NCBI GenBank assembly: GCA_964583615.1
Contig: CAZOWM010000029.1
Span: 1-41,866, forward strand
Reading direction: 5' to 3'
DNA from: CAZOWM01 sp964583615
GTDB lineage: Bacteria; Spirochaetota; B62-G9; DRHN01
DNA length: 41,866 bases
Part shown: piece by piece, positions 17,901 through 25,208 of the stretch
Numbering within the stretch: the stretch's first letter is position 1
Layout of the letters: the number at the start of each line of letters is the position of its first letter
Translations under genes and position numbers: made by a program
The notes under the pieces: generated by a model
Database searches by the model: none
The model's input: only the letters and a program-made list of their open reading frames with translations
What the model was told of the DNA's origin: nothing

Positions 17901-18107
17901 GAACCTGTTCCAAAACAGCGGGGTAAAGAGCTTCGTATTTGCGTGCATCATGAACGACCCGAAACTCCAGAGAAACATGAGGAACATATAGAAGATAAAC
18001 GGCCAGTGCAGACGCTCCCGCTTGCTCTGATAGAGACCGAATATGGTAAAAACGATATATAAGATGGACGCAATGGCAGGTATAAGAGTTGAAAGATTAA
18101 AAATCAT
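14952..18107 (-). CDS. 7TM-GAF-PAS histidine kinase fused to a FeeM/LuxI-like acyltransferase domain
   Basis: This 1051-residue membrane sensor kinase starts with seven or more hydrophobic helices (1-280, 7TM-type sensor). A GAF-like domain follows (about 300-460). A PAS domain (about 485-595) contains KCYSVYFGRNKPCENC. Next are HisKA with phospho-acceptor H618 in GIAHEINNPL and a complete HATPase domain (N732, DTGSGI, FTTKEPGKGTGLGL). After the kinase ends near 822, residues about 828-985 form a GNAT-fold domain. Its motifs are KAYHIIAY, VGTVSC, CVEIDRLAVLKEERR and YRKLGFQFIG, the pattern of N-acyl amino acid synthases and LuxI-related acyltransferases. It is divergent from the HD-GYP regulator at 18329, a likely partner. 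A kinase ending in such an enzyme is unusual. Confidence 0.9.
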   Translation of the reverse strand: MIFNLSTLIPAIASILYIVFTIFGLYQSKRERLHWPFIFYMFLMFLWSFGSFMMHANTKLFTPLFWNRFMMIGMLGVPITILHTVLDLFEKRRRKYNIFLYVGYPIYAFMLFLNFRGAIVSSAGFEGGNFTYSLGKGSYIGYILLYVFLILGIVVLFRELYKTKNEIIKKKLRLPLFGGGLMLIGVLINIYEPIGRYPFDIFTSTINAFIIFYAIYKFRLVHYSAFVIRAILYFVLVIISALVFYGIIWISFRMIRGIPFQYSFLLSLFLGVVAAIIFQPLRTGTLSLIERLYFGKRLDYYKNLRAFSDSLTTIVELDLLCDSTVDKLVNTFRLEWALMVVFDHTTRNYKLIAERGLYIDKDVMKSMTLARNSDVVKVAAKRNGPLYSSVHKNSLGFSIMVGDVSVEPVLILPLKFKEKLNGFICLGQGREKEYYDQFDMETFEIFAGQCSVALENAISFEKVKRQQKRLQNMNRELIISRNKLEAFFDGITTPISIQDINYNIVTANYSATRYFKTSFDDLVGKKCYSVYFGRNKPCENCMAQDSLHTQLPFSIERNDKKGGIIFSIHFYPISVPVGSERMFLEFFQDITQQKRLQQELIQSEKLAGIGTLASGIAHEINNPLYGIIGTAEIMLEEGSKSKNFKEYTKDIIDYAQNAAEIIKDLTNYSRTEESTAERVSVIDIIENSLKLAKRGMNFDEIRVRKFYDELPLIEANGNELQQVFLNLLINAVQAMKGKGLLTIAARQTERNALISVSDTGSGIERKNIEAIFNPFFTTKEPGKGTGLGLSIVYQIVYNMGGRINVGSQIGKGTTFSIILPISKEETKKISFVHMRTESQLEDVFFLQRKILVGEKGYLEESIRREVDEKAYHIIAYKGLQPVGTVSCATGRIFKKFPIENHFSLERYKKGRLCVEIDRLAVLKEERRSIIPMGLMTLAYLFAKSENAERVFLDVFSDEKKYINMYRKLGFQFIGNYNWLLPVSVMMMDYKTDYEKKSQRMEHFVKPFMSKLVKRLNFEEDERERIMNAVETVIKSSSESGVEGVTGKRGNR

Positions 18108-18328
18108 ACATCATCCTATCGGCAGCGAAAATCTTACGACCGAGGAAATGGAAAATTCTCTTTTTTGCTCTATACTATAATAATAGAACAAAAAAAAATA
18201 TATGCACGGAGAGTATTCCTAAAATTACCTATTTTTTTAATTTATCGGTCAAATGAGCGTTATTTCTTCAATAAATATTTATAATTATTCACAAACTGTA
18301 ATTAATACTCTGCCATGAGAAGGGACCT
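18108..18328. other. Divergent intergenic region between the 7TM kinase and the HD-GYP regulator
   Basis: This AT-rich 221-base stretch has A and T runs near 18186-18200 and 18228-18240. It contains one perfect DnaA-box sequence (TTATTCACA, 18285-18293), which I take as chance. No confident promoter pair could be assigned. The HD-GYP gene has AAGGGA a few bases before its ATG. Confidence 0.4.
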
Positions 18329-19423
18329 ATGGAGAACAAGGCGAGCGGCAATATTCTTATTGTTGATGACGATCCTGCAATAAGAAAGGTTGTGGGAATA
18401 AGCCTGAGAAAATCCGGGTATGAGGTCGGAGTTTCTGAAAATGGGACTGAAGCGCTGGCAATGATCAAAGACGGCACCTTCAATCCAGATTGCATAATCC
18501 TCGATTATCGTATGCCAAAGATGTCCGGACTCGAAGTCCTTTCAGTGCTGAAAAAAGAGTATCCGATAATTCCCGTTATAATGCTCACCGCACTTACAGA
18601 TCTTGAAATAGCGGTCGATACTATGAAGGAAGGTGCATTCGACTACATCGTAAAACCGGTGCGGAAACTGCATCTTGTCGAGTCAATCAAGAAGGCAATC
18701 CGGTACAGGGATGTTCTCATCGAGAACGAACGGCTTGCACGCGAAAATGATGAGTATCAGAAATCACTCGAAAAAAAGGTAACCGAAAGAACAGAGGAAC
18801 TCATCTTGGCGTACAAGAAGCTGAAGGACACGAACCTCGAAACAGTGAAAATCCTTGCCGAAACGATTGAAGCAAAGGACCCCTATACTCGAGGGCACTG
18901 CAACAGGGTAAGGCTGCTCTCATCCGCCATCGCACGAAACACCGGAATGGAAAAAGAGCATTTCGAAACTCTCGAATATGGAGCCCTTCTTCACGATATC
19001 GGAAAAATCGGTATAAATGAGCGGCTTCTCAACAAACGTGAACTGCTCACGCCTGAAGAGGAGCGAAGCTTTCAACTCCACACGGTCATCGGAGAGAACA
19101 TCCTGAAGACCGTCGATTTCTTCAAACCATGCCTGAGCATCATCCGAAGCCACCACGAGTGGTACGACGGGAACGGATACCCGGATCAGCTCAGAGGAGA
19201 AAATATCGACCCAAAAGCGCGAATCGTTGCCCTCTCGGACGCATTTGATGCAATGACCTCAACGAGACCATACAGAAAGGCGCTTCCCCTCGATTACGCA
19301 ATTTCCGAGCTGATAAATGGAAAGGGGAAACAGTTCGATCCTTATCTCGTCGATATCTTTGTAGAAAATGAGCTCTACGCTGATCTCTCCATAACCGGTA
19401 AACAGATGCGCACCGTATCCTGA
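18329..19423 (+). CDS. Response regulator with HD-GYP domain
   Basis: This 364-residue protein has an N-terminal receiver domain (about 8-125) with the acidic pocket DDD at 13-15, phospho-acceptor D59 (IILDYRMP) and the KPVRK lysine near 109. A coiled coil follows (about 130-170). An HD-GYP domain (about 170-350) has HD at 222-223 in LLHDIGKIG and HHEWYDGNGYP at 275-285. HD-GYP enzymes hydrolyse cyclic di-GMP, and all the expected metal-binding residues appear present. It is divergent from the 7TM kinase, which makes that kinase the likely input. This is inferred from position only. Confidence 0.93.
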   Translation: MENKASGNILIVDDDPAIRKVVGISLRKSGYEVGVSENGTEALAMIKDGTFNPDCIILDYRMPKMSGLEVLSVLKKEYPIIPVIMLTALTDLEIAVDTMKEGAFDYIVKPVRKLHLVESIKKAIRYRDVLIENERLARENDEYQKSLEKKVTERTEELILAYKKLKDTNLETVKILAETIEAKDPYTRGHCNRVRLLSSAIARNTGMEKEHFETLEYGALLHDIGKIGINERLLNKRELLTPEEERSFQLHTVIGENILKTVDFFKPCLSIIRSHHEWYDGNGYPDQLRGENIDPKARIVALSDAFDAMTSTRPYRKALPLDYAISELINGKGKQFDPYLVDIFVENELYADLSITGKQMRTVS

Positions 19424-19435
19424 ACGGTCAATCCC

Positions 19436-19911
19436 CTACTTCGACACCACGCCCTCAGTTACGCTCGTACTCGCCGTACTGTGCGGTTCCACCCGATTTG
19501 GATTACTCTGAGCAATAAATCCCGTATGTAGTGTTTGGTGTTGCGCTGCTTCCTGATATCGAAGATTGTGAAAGAGCGACACACCGAGATAGTAAGCGAT
19601 CTCGGCACGCACCATTTCGTCATCTTCGCTGCTTATTATTTCGGAAAAAATAGGAATTGTCTTCCCGTACAGCCCTTCATGAAAGAGCACCTGTGCTCCC
19701 TCACCCACTTCTATCTCCAAAACTCCATCTGACCCGGTTTTCACTAACGAAGACGCGTTCAGCTCCATGCCAACATCCGCATCATGCCAGTCACCATTCC
19801 GTTCAAATCCACCCGGCATTCTCCGCTCCTGTAGGTGATATACGCTTCACAGAAACCAACAGAGGGGAGCGCACCCAACATAACTGCGATGAAGAAAAAT
19901 ACCTTTTTCAT
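19436..19911 (-). pseudogene. FecR-like periplasmic protein, frameshifted remnant
   Basis: An ATG at 19911 with an excellent AGGAGG five bases upstream opens a clear signal peptide (MKKVFFFIAVMLGALPSVGF, then CEA) followed by YITYRSGECRVDLNG. The frame then runs into a stop. The matching continuation is in another frame: GDWHDADVGMELNASSLVKTGSDG, then LEIEVGEGAQVLF, a FecR-type domain. The break falls at a GGAA tract near 19800. One extra A there would join the two parts as VDLNGNGDW. After GAQVLF the protein jumps within a few residues to a TPR-like helix (MVRAEIAYYLGVSLFHNLRYQEAA) and an untypical tail ending at 19436, which suggests an internal deletion as well. It is either a decaying gene or partly a sequencing error. 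Confidence 0.65.
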
Positions 19912-19954
19912 GTACTCCTCCTTTCCCTGCATCACGAGGCATATTTCAATATAT

Positions 19955-19980
19955 CACACTGGAACAATCCATCCAGTGTG
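19955..19980. other. Stem-loop between the nitrilase and FecR-remnant genes
   Basis: CACACTGG (19955-19962) and CCAGTGTG (19973-19980) form a perfect 8-bp stem with a 10-base loop. It lies just after the nitrilase stop on the minus strand. It is not followed by a T run on either strand, so it is at best a weak terminator or an RNA-stability hairpin. Confidence 0.4.
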
Positions 19981-20017
19981 CCCGCAAAGAGGCCCATGGG
20001 AGCCGCATGAGATGCGT

Positions 20018-20809
20018 CTACTCATTTTGCTTTCTGCACACATCGAACCTTCTGTTCTCAAGAAACGGGAGTTTTTCTCTTATGTGCTCGATGAGCGAGA
20101 GATCGACGTCTGTTCTGAAAAATCCCTCTTCGAGTCCCATAGAGGCAATAGGAATTCCCCATGGGTTTGTCACCATACTCCGCCCTACAAATCTGCTCCC
20201 CGTCTGGTTGCAGGTCATCACGTAAATCGTGTTGTCGAGCGCTCTTGACCGCACGTTAAGCACCCAGTGATCATGGTTCGGCTGAAAAAACGCGGCGGGA
20301 ACAAAAACGACACGAACGCCCTTCAGCGCGTAATATCGAAATATTTCCGGAAAACGGATATCATAGCAGATCGCGACACCAAAGCGCAGGCCGTCAAGCT
20401 CGCATACGAGCGGCTCCTCCCCCCTCGCTATTCCCTTTGATTCCCCGTACCCGAATGCATCGAACAGGTGCATCTTTCTGTACCTGCCGATGATCTGCCC
20501 GCTTCTGTCGAACACGACGGCGGTGTTGTAAACGCAATCCCCGTCCTTCTCAAATATGGATCCTGCGATGATGTTTGTACTGCACTCTCGTGCGCACGCT
20601 GCTATCTCCTCTGTGAAATCAGACGGAACCTTGTGGGTATGGCGTACCGCCTCCTCGGGCTTTGCAACCGTTTCAAACATCTCCGGATACACAACGAAGT
20701 CCGGTTTGAAAGAGGCGGCCTCCCGCGTAAGCCGAAGCACCTTCTCAACATTGGCGCGCGGACTTTTTCCTGTTTCCACCTGAACCCCGCAGAGTCTGTA
20801 CTCTTTCAT
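20018..20809 (-). CDS. Carbon-nitrogen hydrolase (nitrilase superfamily amidase)
   Basis: This 263-residue nitrilase-superfamily enzyme has the catalytic triad in order: glutamate in VVYPEMFE, lysine in GRYRKMHLFD and cysteine in GVAICYDIRFPE. It resembles the Nit2/omega-amidase group, which hydrolyses omega-amides such as 2-oxoglutaramate, but the substrate is inferred. The open frame extends to 20977. The true start is the ATG at 20809, where GGAGG lies four or five bases upstream and the conserved N-terminus (MKEYRLCGVQVETGK) begins. It is divergent from the YbgC-type thioesterase across a 95-base gap holding a repeated motif. Confidence 0.9.
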   Translation of the reverse strand: MKEYRLCGVQVETGKSPRANVEKVLRLTREAASFKPDFVVYPEMFETVAKPEEAVRHTHKVPSDFTEEIAACARECSTNIIAGSIFEKDGDCVYNTAVVFDRSGQIIGRYRKMHLFDAFGYGESKGIARGEEPLVCELDGLRFGVAICYDIRFPEIFRYYALKGVRVVFVPAAFFQPNHDHWVLNVRSRALDNTIYVMTCNQTGSRFVGRSMVTNPWGIPIASMGLEEGFFRTDVDLSLIEHIREKLPFLENRRFDVCRKQNE

Positions 20810-20825
20810 GTAACCTCCAGGAATG

Positions 20826-20893
20826 TACTGACGTGTAAACGGAAATACATTACAATAAATTAGAAAAAAAATAAAGTGCATACTGACACGTAA
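20826..20893. repeat. Imperfect direct repeat in the nitrilase-thioesterase divergent promoter region
   Basis: TACTGACGTGTAA (20826-20838) and TACTGACACGTAA (20881-20893) match at 11 of 13 bases and are 55 bp apart. The differing core is ACGTGT in one copy and its reverse complement ACACGT in the other. They lie near the two opposite start codons, as operator sites might. Confidence 0.4.
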
Positions 20894-20904
20894 CAGGCAA
20901 TGAA

Positions 20905-21312
20905 ATGAAAAAAACGATGGTTGAGCTTCGGGTACGGTATGCGGAGACCGACCAGATGGGTGTGGCCCATCACTCAAGCTACTTCCCGTGGATGGAAGCT
21001 GCCAGAACCGAACTCATGCGAGACCTGGGAATGAGCTACAGGGAGCTTGAAGACAGGGGATTCTATCTTCCCGTTCGAGAGGCCTTTTGCAGATACATGC
21101 GCAGCCTCCGCTATGACGATATCGCAGTCATAGAGGCTGAAGTGCTACAAATGAGTGGGGCAAGTCTGAAGATCGGATACAGAATCAGGGAAAAAGAGAG
21201 CGGAAAACCCGTCGCAGAGGGGTATACACTCCATCCTTTTGTGGACAGTTACGGGAAAGTAGTGCGAATGCCAGATTTTCTTCGGAGACTGTTCGATTCC
21301 GCTGAACTTTAA
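20905..21312 (+). CDS. YbgC-type acyl-CoA thioesterase (hotdog fold)
   Basis: This 135-residue hotdog-fold thioesterase of the 4HBT/YbgC family carries RVRYAETDQMGVAHHSSYFPW near the N-terminus; the aspartate in ETDQMG is the family's catalytic residue. Members hydrolyse short acyl-CoA or acyl-ACP thioesters. AGG lies seven bases before the ATG. Its stop codon overlaps the stop of the convergent hybrid kinase (TTTAAA serves both strands), so no terminator lies between them. Confidence 0.9.
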   Translation: MKKTMVELRVRYAETDQMGVAHHSSYFPWMEAARTELMRDLGMSYRELEDRGFYLPVREAFCRYMRSLRYDDIAVIEAEVLQMSGASLKIGYRIREKESGKPVAEGYTLHPFVDSYGKVVRMPDFLRRLFDSAEL

Positions 21313-23624
21313 AACAGCTCTTTCTGCACCGTTTCCTCAGTCATTGAGTCGATCAGCTTCATGATCTCATCAAAGGAAAATGGTTTCTTCAGGTATCTCC
21401 CCTTGATCGTTTTGAGAAATTTTCTCGTATCATCACTGAGAGTGTCGCCTGTGATAAAAATCAGCTTTTCCAGCAGAGCCGGGTTGTTCGCCTTGATTGC
21501 ACTGTAGAATCGTTTGCCGTCCATCTGCGGCATCTTGATGTCGCTTATAACCAGCTCCACCCTGTTGTTCTGCAAAATGTTGAGCGCCTGGTAACCTGTG
21601 GTTGCGGTGATGACGGAAAACCCCTTTCTTCTGAGAAAATCCTCGAGCAATTTCACTATAAGCGGCTCATCGTCCACGACGAGGATCGGCTCCCCGTGGG
21701 CCACGATTTCCCGGGACTCGGACACCTCCTTTGCGGGGAGCTCGACCGATGCCTCCACTGCGGGGAGAGAGATGGTAAAGGTGGTCCAGTCTTTGCTGCT
21801 GCTGACGTGTATATCGCCCTCATGATCTTTTATGATTCCGTAAGAGGTTGAAAGCCCGAGGCCCGTTCCCTTCCCGACCTCCTTTGTCGTGAAGAAGGGA
21901 TCGAATATTTTCCCGATGATTTCGTGCGAAATTACGTGTCCGTTGTCTGACATTTCGATCTTTACCATCTGCTTCTTCTTGTCGTGGAATGAGCGGACCC
22001 GGATGGCCCCCCCCTCTTTTTCCTCTATTATCGCCTGTTCCGCATTGATCAGAATGTTCAGCAGCACCTGCTGCAGCCGCACAAAATTGCCGTTTACCAG
22101 AGGAATTGCCTCCTCAAGGTCACAGGTCACATCAATATTGTTCACACGGTGCTCATACTTGCGCAGAGATAGCGTCTGCTCAACCACCTCATTTATACAG
22201 ACGTTTTCTTTTTCAATATTTTCCTTCCGGGCAAACTTTAAAAGGTCATTCACAATGCTGCGTGCACGCCGTATCGAATCAAGGATGTTTTCGAGCTTTT
22301 CCCTGGACTCACCGCTGTAATCGGAATCCATCGCCAGCAGCTCAGTATACCCCATTGCACTGAAAAGAGGGTTGTTGAGCTCGTGGGCCACGCCGGAAAC
22401 GAGTTTTCCAATCGCAGCGAGTTTCTCAGATTGAACGAGTTGCTCCTGAGTCTGTTTCAGTTTTTCGATGGTACGCATCAGCTCCTGATTCGCCTTCATG
22501 GTCTTTTCGCTCATCAGCCTGTAATTTTCTTCCACTTCCTTCTTTTTCGTAACGTCTCGAAGAATGTTCATGCTGTAGAGGCTCCCGTCCGGATTTTTCA
22601 AAGGCGAGGAGATGATATCGAAGGTCTTTCCATCCTCACGGCGCAATTCCCACCTGACGGTTTTGTTCATCTTGTTAATGGACCACTTGCAGTATGGGCA
22701 AGGCTTTTTTCGGTTATACAAAAGCGTATAGCACTTCTTTTTCCTTGAATCGCCAATTTGATTTGCAAGTATTTTGTTGATGAATTTTATATTGTAGTCC
22801 TCATCGACCACGTAGATCCAGTCGATCATGGTGTTGAAGATATCGTTGATTTTGTGTCTTTCCAACTCGATCTCTCTCTCCAGCAACACATGCTCGGTCA
22901 CGTCCTGAATCGTACCGATGACACCCTTCGGCTCCCTTTCGGGGAAAAAAGGAGACGAATTTATCTCTATAAAACGTAAATGCCCACTCGAGTCCCTGGC
23001 CGAGATAACAAAGGGTTCCTGTTTCTTGCCGTCCGATACTTTCGCCACATTCAGAAAAAACGTCTTCCTGTCCGCGCTTGAAAGCTTTTGTACGAAATGC
23101 TCTTTGAACTCCTCCTCGGTATACCCGAAAAGTTTTTCCACAGAACTGCTCACATAGATGAATTCGGCATTCGGTTTGATGAGAAACACCGCCTCGTTCA
23201 TTCCTTCAACAAGTGTACGGTACTTGAACTCAGCCTCGCTCAACTTTTTCTTGAGTGCGTGCTCCTGCATCACTTTTTTTATGAGGAAGGGAAGTTTTTC
23301 GAAACTCTCCGCATTTTTACAGATGTAGTCGTAGACACCGAGTTTAATCGCCTTCACCGCGATCTCAACATCCTCGAGGCTCGTGATCATGATGACCGGG
23401 GTGTCAATAGAATGCTCGTGAACCCAGTTCACCAGCTCCATCCCGCTCGCTCCCCTCAAGCGGTAGTCGAGGAGAATGACGTTGTAGGTATTTTGCAGAA
23501 GAAGGCGCTGGGCTTCGTCCACGTCCACGGCGGTGTCCACCGTTATGCTCTCGTAATAGGATTCCAGTTTTTTTCTGAAAATAAGCTGATGATCCGGATT
23601 GTCTTCAACGATGATTACTCTCAT
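21309..23624 (-). CDS. Soluble hybrid histidine kinase: receiver-PAS-PAS-kinase-receiver
   Basis: This 771-residue cytoplasmic hybrid kinase starts with a receiver domain (1-120; EDN at 7-9, phospho-acceptor D53). Two PAS domains follow (about 132-245 and 255-360), the second with KKCYTLLYNRKKPCPYC. Next are HisKA with H414 in GVAHELNNPL and an ATPase domain with FTTKEVGKGTGLGL. A C-terminal receiver (about 645-762) has D695 in ISDIKMP. The G1 box, normally DxGxGI, reads DNGHVIS, which loses the second glycine and may weaken ATP binding. No membrane helix is present, so it senses a cytoplasmic signal. GGAGGAG lies just before the ATG. It starts 13 bases after the homocysteine methyltransferase stop, so the two are probably co-transcribed. 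Confidence 0.93.
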   Translation of the reverse strand: MRVIIVEDNPDHQLIFRKKLESYYESITVDTAVDVDEAQRLLLQNTYNVILLDYRLRGASGMELVNWVHEHSIDTPVIMITSLEDVEIAVKAIKLGVYDYICKNAESFEKLPFLIKKVMQEHALKKKLSEAEFKYRTLVEGMNEAVFLIKPNAEFIYVSSSVEKLFGYTEEEFKEHFVQKLSSADRKTFFLNVAKVSDGKKQEPFVISARDSSGHLRFIEINSSPFFPEREPKGVIGTIQDVTEHVLLEREIELERHKINDIFNTMIDWIYVVDEDYNIKFINKILANQIGDSRKKKCYTLLYNRKKPCPYCKWSINKMNKTVRWELRREDGKTFDIISSPLKNPDGSLYSMNILRDVTKKKEVEENYRLMSEKTMKANQELMRTIEKLKQTQEQLVQSEKLAAIGKLVSGVAHELNNPLFSAMGYTELLAMDSDYSGESREKLENILDSIRRARSIVNDLLKFARKENIEKENVCINEVVEQTLSLRKYEHRVNNIDVTCDLEEAIPLVNGNFVRLQQVLLNILINAEQAIIEEKEGGAIRVRSFHDKKKQMVKIEMSDNGHVISHEIIGKIFDPFFTTKEVGKGTGLGLSTSYGIIKDHEGDIHVSSSKDWTTFTISLPAVEASVELPAKEVSESREIVAHGEPILVVDDEPLIVKLLEDFLRRKGFSVITATTGYQALNILQNNRVELVISDIKMPQMDGKRFYSAIKANNPALLEKLIFITGDTLSDDTRKFLKTIKGRYLKKPFSFDEIMKLIDSMTEETVQKELF

Positions 23625-23637
23625 GAGCTCCTCCCGC

Positions 23638-24573
23638 CTACGGGGTTTTCAGCGGGCGTCCCTTTATCCGGTTTGCGATGAGACTGATGTAGGCAGGTGT
23701 TGTGCCGCAACATCCACCGATGATCGTTGCTCCAGCCTCGATCGACGCATCGAGGTACAAGATCATCTGGTCAGGGGTCTGATTGAACTTTGTTTTCCCG
23801 TCTTTCAGCACGGGAATGCCTGCGTTTGGATACAGAAGCAGCGGCAGCCGTGTTTGCTCCCTCATCTTCGCTATAACCTCGACATACTCTCCGATCAACC
23901 CGCAGTTCACGCCGACCCCCTGAGCCCCTGTGTCTTTGTAGCGTGCAACCGCATCTTCAACCGTGTCTCCGAACAGCGTTCGATATTCTCCCTTTTTGGT
24001 CTTGTTAAACACTGCTGTTGCAAATATCGGCAGATTCGTCTCACGTTTCAAGGTCCGCACAGCGATCTCTGCCTCACGCATATCAAGCATGGTCTCGACA
24101 AGAAAAAGATCTACCCCGGATTCTGCAAGGAACAACCCCTGCTCCGCATAGGCCTTTTCCACGTCCGCGGCCGAGAGATCCATCTCGAATATTTTCCCTG
24201 TTGGACCGACCGACCCCCCTATGTACCGCGGATCAGCAGAGTCCCCTGATTCTCTCATGAATGTGTTCAGCGCGTCGCGCGCGAGCCGTGCTGCCGCACG
24301 GTTCACCGATTGAACAAGGTGGGCTTTGCCTTTTGCCTGCAGTTTGAGAGAGGTCGCTCCGAAACTGTTTGTTTCGATGATCTGCGCTCCCGCATCCAGA
24401 TATGCACGATGAATGTAAACGATTATCTCAGGATGAGAAAGATTCCACTCTTCAGGGAGTTCGGCAGGGCTCAACCCTTTTTCCTGAAGAAACGTGCCCA
24501 TAGCTCCGTCGAGCACGATGAACTCTTTTTCCATGAGATCCGTTATGGGTGGTTTTATTCGTATGTCGTCCAT
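23638..24573 (-). CDS. Stand-alone homocysteine S-methyltransferase-type protein
   Basis: This 311-residue protein matches the homocysteine-binding barrel found at the N-terminus of MetH and in BHMT/MmuM enzymes. It has VLDGAMGTFLQ, ETNSFGA and GGSVGPTG. The zinc-binding cysteines are in GVNCG and GGCCGT. It has no folate, cobalamin or activation domain, so it is not a complete methionine synthase. It may work with a separate corrinoid protein or use another methyl donor such as S-methylmethionine. It shares an operon with the hybrid kinase downstream. Confidence 0.9.
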   Translation of the reverse strand: MDDIRIKPPITDLMEKEFIVLDGAMGTFLQEKGLSPAELPEEWNLSHPEIIVYIHRAYLDAGAQIIETNSFGATSLKLQAKGKAHLVQSVNRAAARLARDALNTFMRESGDSADPRYIGGSVGPTGKIFEMDLSAADVEKAYAEQGLFLAESGVDLFLVETMLDMREAEIAVRTLKRETNLPIFATAVFNKTKKGEYRTLFGDTVEDAVARYKDTGAQGVGVNCGLIGEYVEVIAKMREQTRLPLLLYPNAGIPVLKDGKTKFNQTPDQMILYLDASIEAGATIIGGCCGTTPAYISLIANRIKGRPLKTP

Positions 24574-24673
24574 AGAGAGAAGCCCTGAGTTTTTATATTT
24601 GTCCGTTCACTTCCCGATTCATACTTTATAGGTTACATTAAATTTTGAGAAAGAAAAATGTTTTTTGTTTTTT

Positions 24674-24702
24674 TTGAAAAGTATATTTAAATATCTTACA
24701 AT
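24674..24702 (+). promoter_or_regulatory. Promoter for the single-domain response regulator
   Basis: TTGAAA (24674-24679), a 17-base spacer and TACAAT (24697-24702), with a T-rich tract directly upstream. The start would be near 24709, 27 bases before the ATG. Confidence 0.6.
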
Positions 24703-24735
24703 AATGGTAACGACTGTATCGGGAACATCTCGACA

Positions 24736-25101
24736 ATGGGGAAAAACGTCTTAATCGCGGAAGATGACAAGAATATCGGGAATCTGATCAGGGAAATCGT
24801 GGAGCGTAAGGGAAACACTGCAGTAGTCACCGCCAACGGTTCCGAAGCATACGAGGTTTTTTCAAACATCAAGTTCGACCTTCTCATTACTGACTTAAAA
24901 ATGCCCAAACTAGATGGAATACATCTGATAAAATTGATACGGGAAAAAAATAAATCCATACCAATCATCATTATCACGGGCTACGGATCTGAACGGAACA
25001 AAAAGCTTGCCGAAAACTACGGCGTATCGAAATTCCTTTCAAAGCCCTGCTCAATTCTCGACATAACGCTCGCCATTGAACAGTCACTGAAGCAGAACTG
25101 A
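24736..25101 (+). CDS. Single-domain response regulator (receiver only)
   Basis: This 121-residue CheY-like receiver has the acidic pocket EDD at residues 9-11, a phospho-acceptor aspartate in LLITDLKMPK, a switch threonine in IIIITGYG and the conserved lysine in LSKPCS. It has no output domain, so it must act by protein contact or phosphorelay. It could receive phosphate from either of the two kinases in this block. A Shine-Dalgarno match is weak (CGGGA about 18 bases away), but its promoter is strong. Confidence 0.92.
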   Translation: MGKNVLIAEDDKNIGNLIREIVERKGNTAVVTANGSEAYEVFSNIKFDLLITDLKMPKLDGIHLIKLIREKNKSIPIIIITGYGSERNKKLAENYGVSKFLSKPCSILDITLAIEQSLKQN

Positions 25102-25208
25102 GAAGCTTTTACCGGACCATTACGTATTTGATCATTGCCCCGCCTCATCACCTTTTGTATATTAGAAGCAATTATTTCCGTGCATTTTTTCTCAAAGGAT
25201 AGGAAAGG

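Noticed and set aside
18285..18293. Perfect DnaA box TTATTCACA between the 7TM kinase and HD-GYP genes
   Set aside because: It is single and isolated in an AT-rich gap; about one such match is expected by chance in a window this size.
19657..20248. Plus-strand open frames over the FecR remnant and nitrilase end
   Set aside because: They lie opposite the nitrilase gene and the signal-peptide region of the pseudogene, and their sequences look random.
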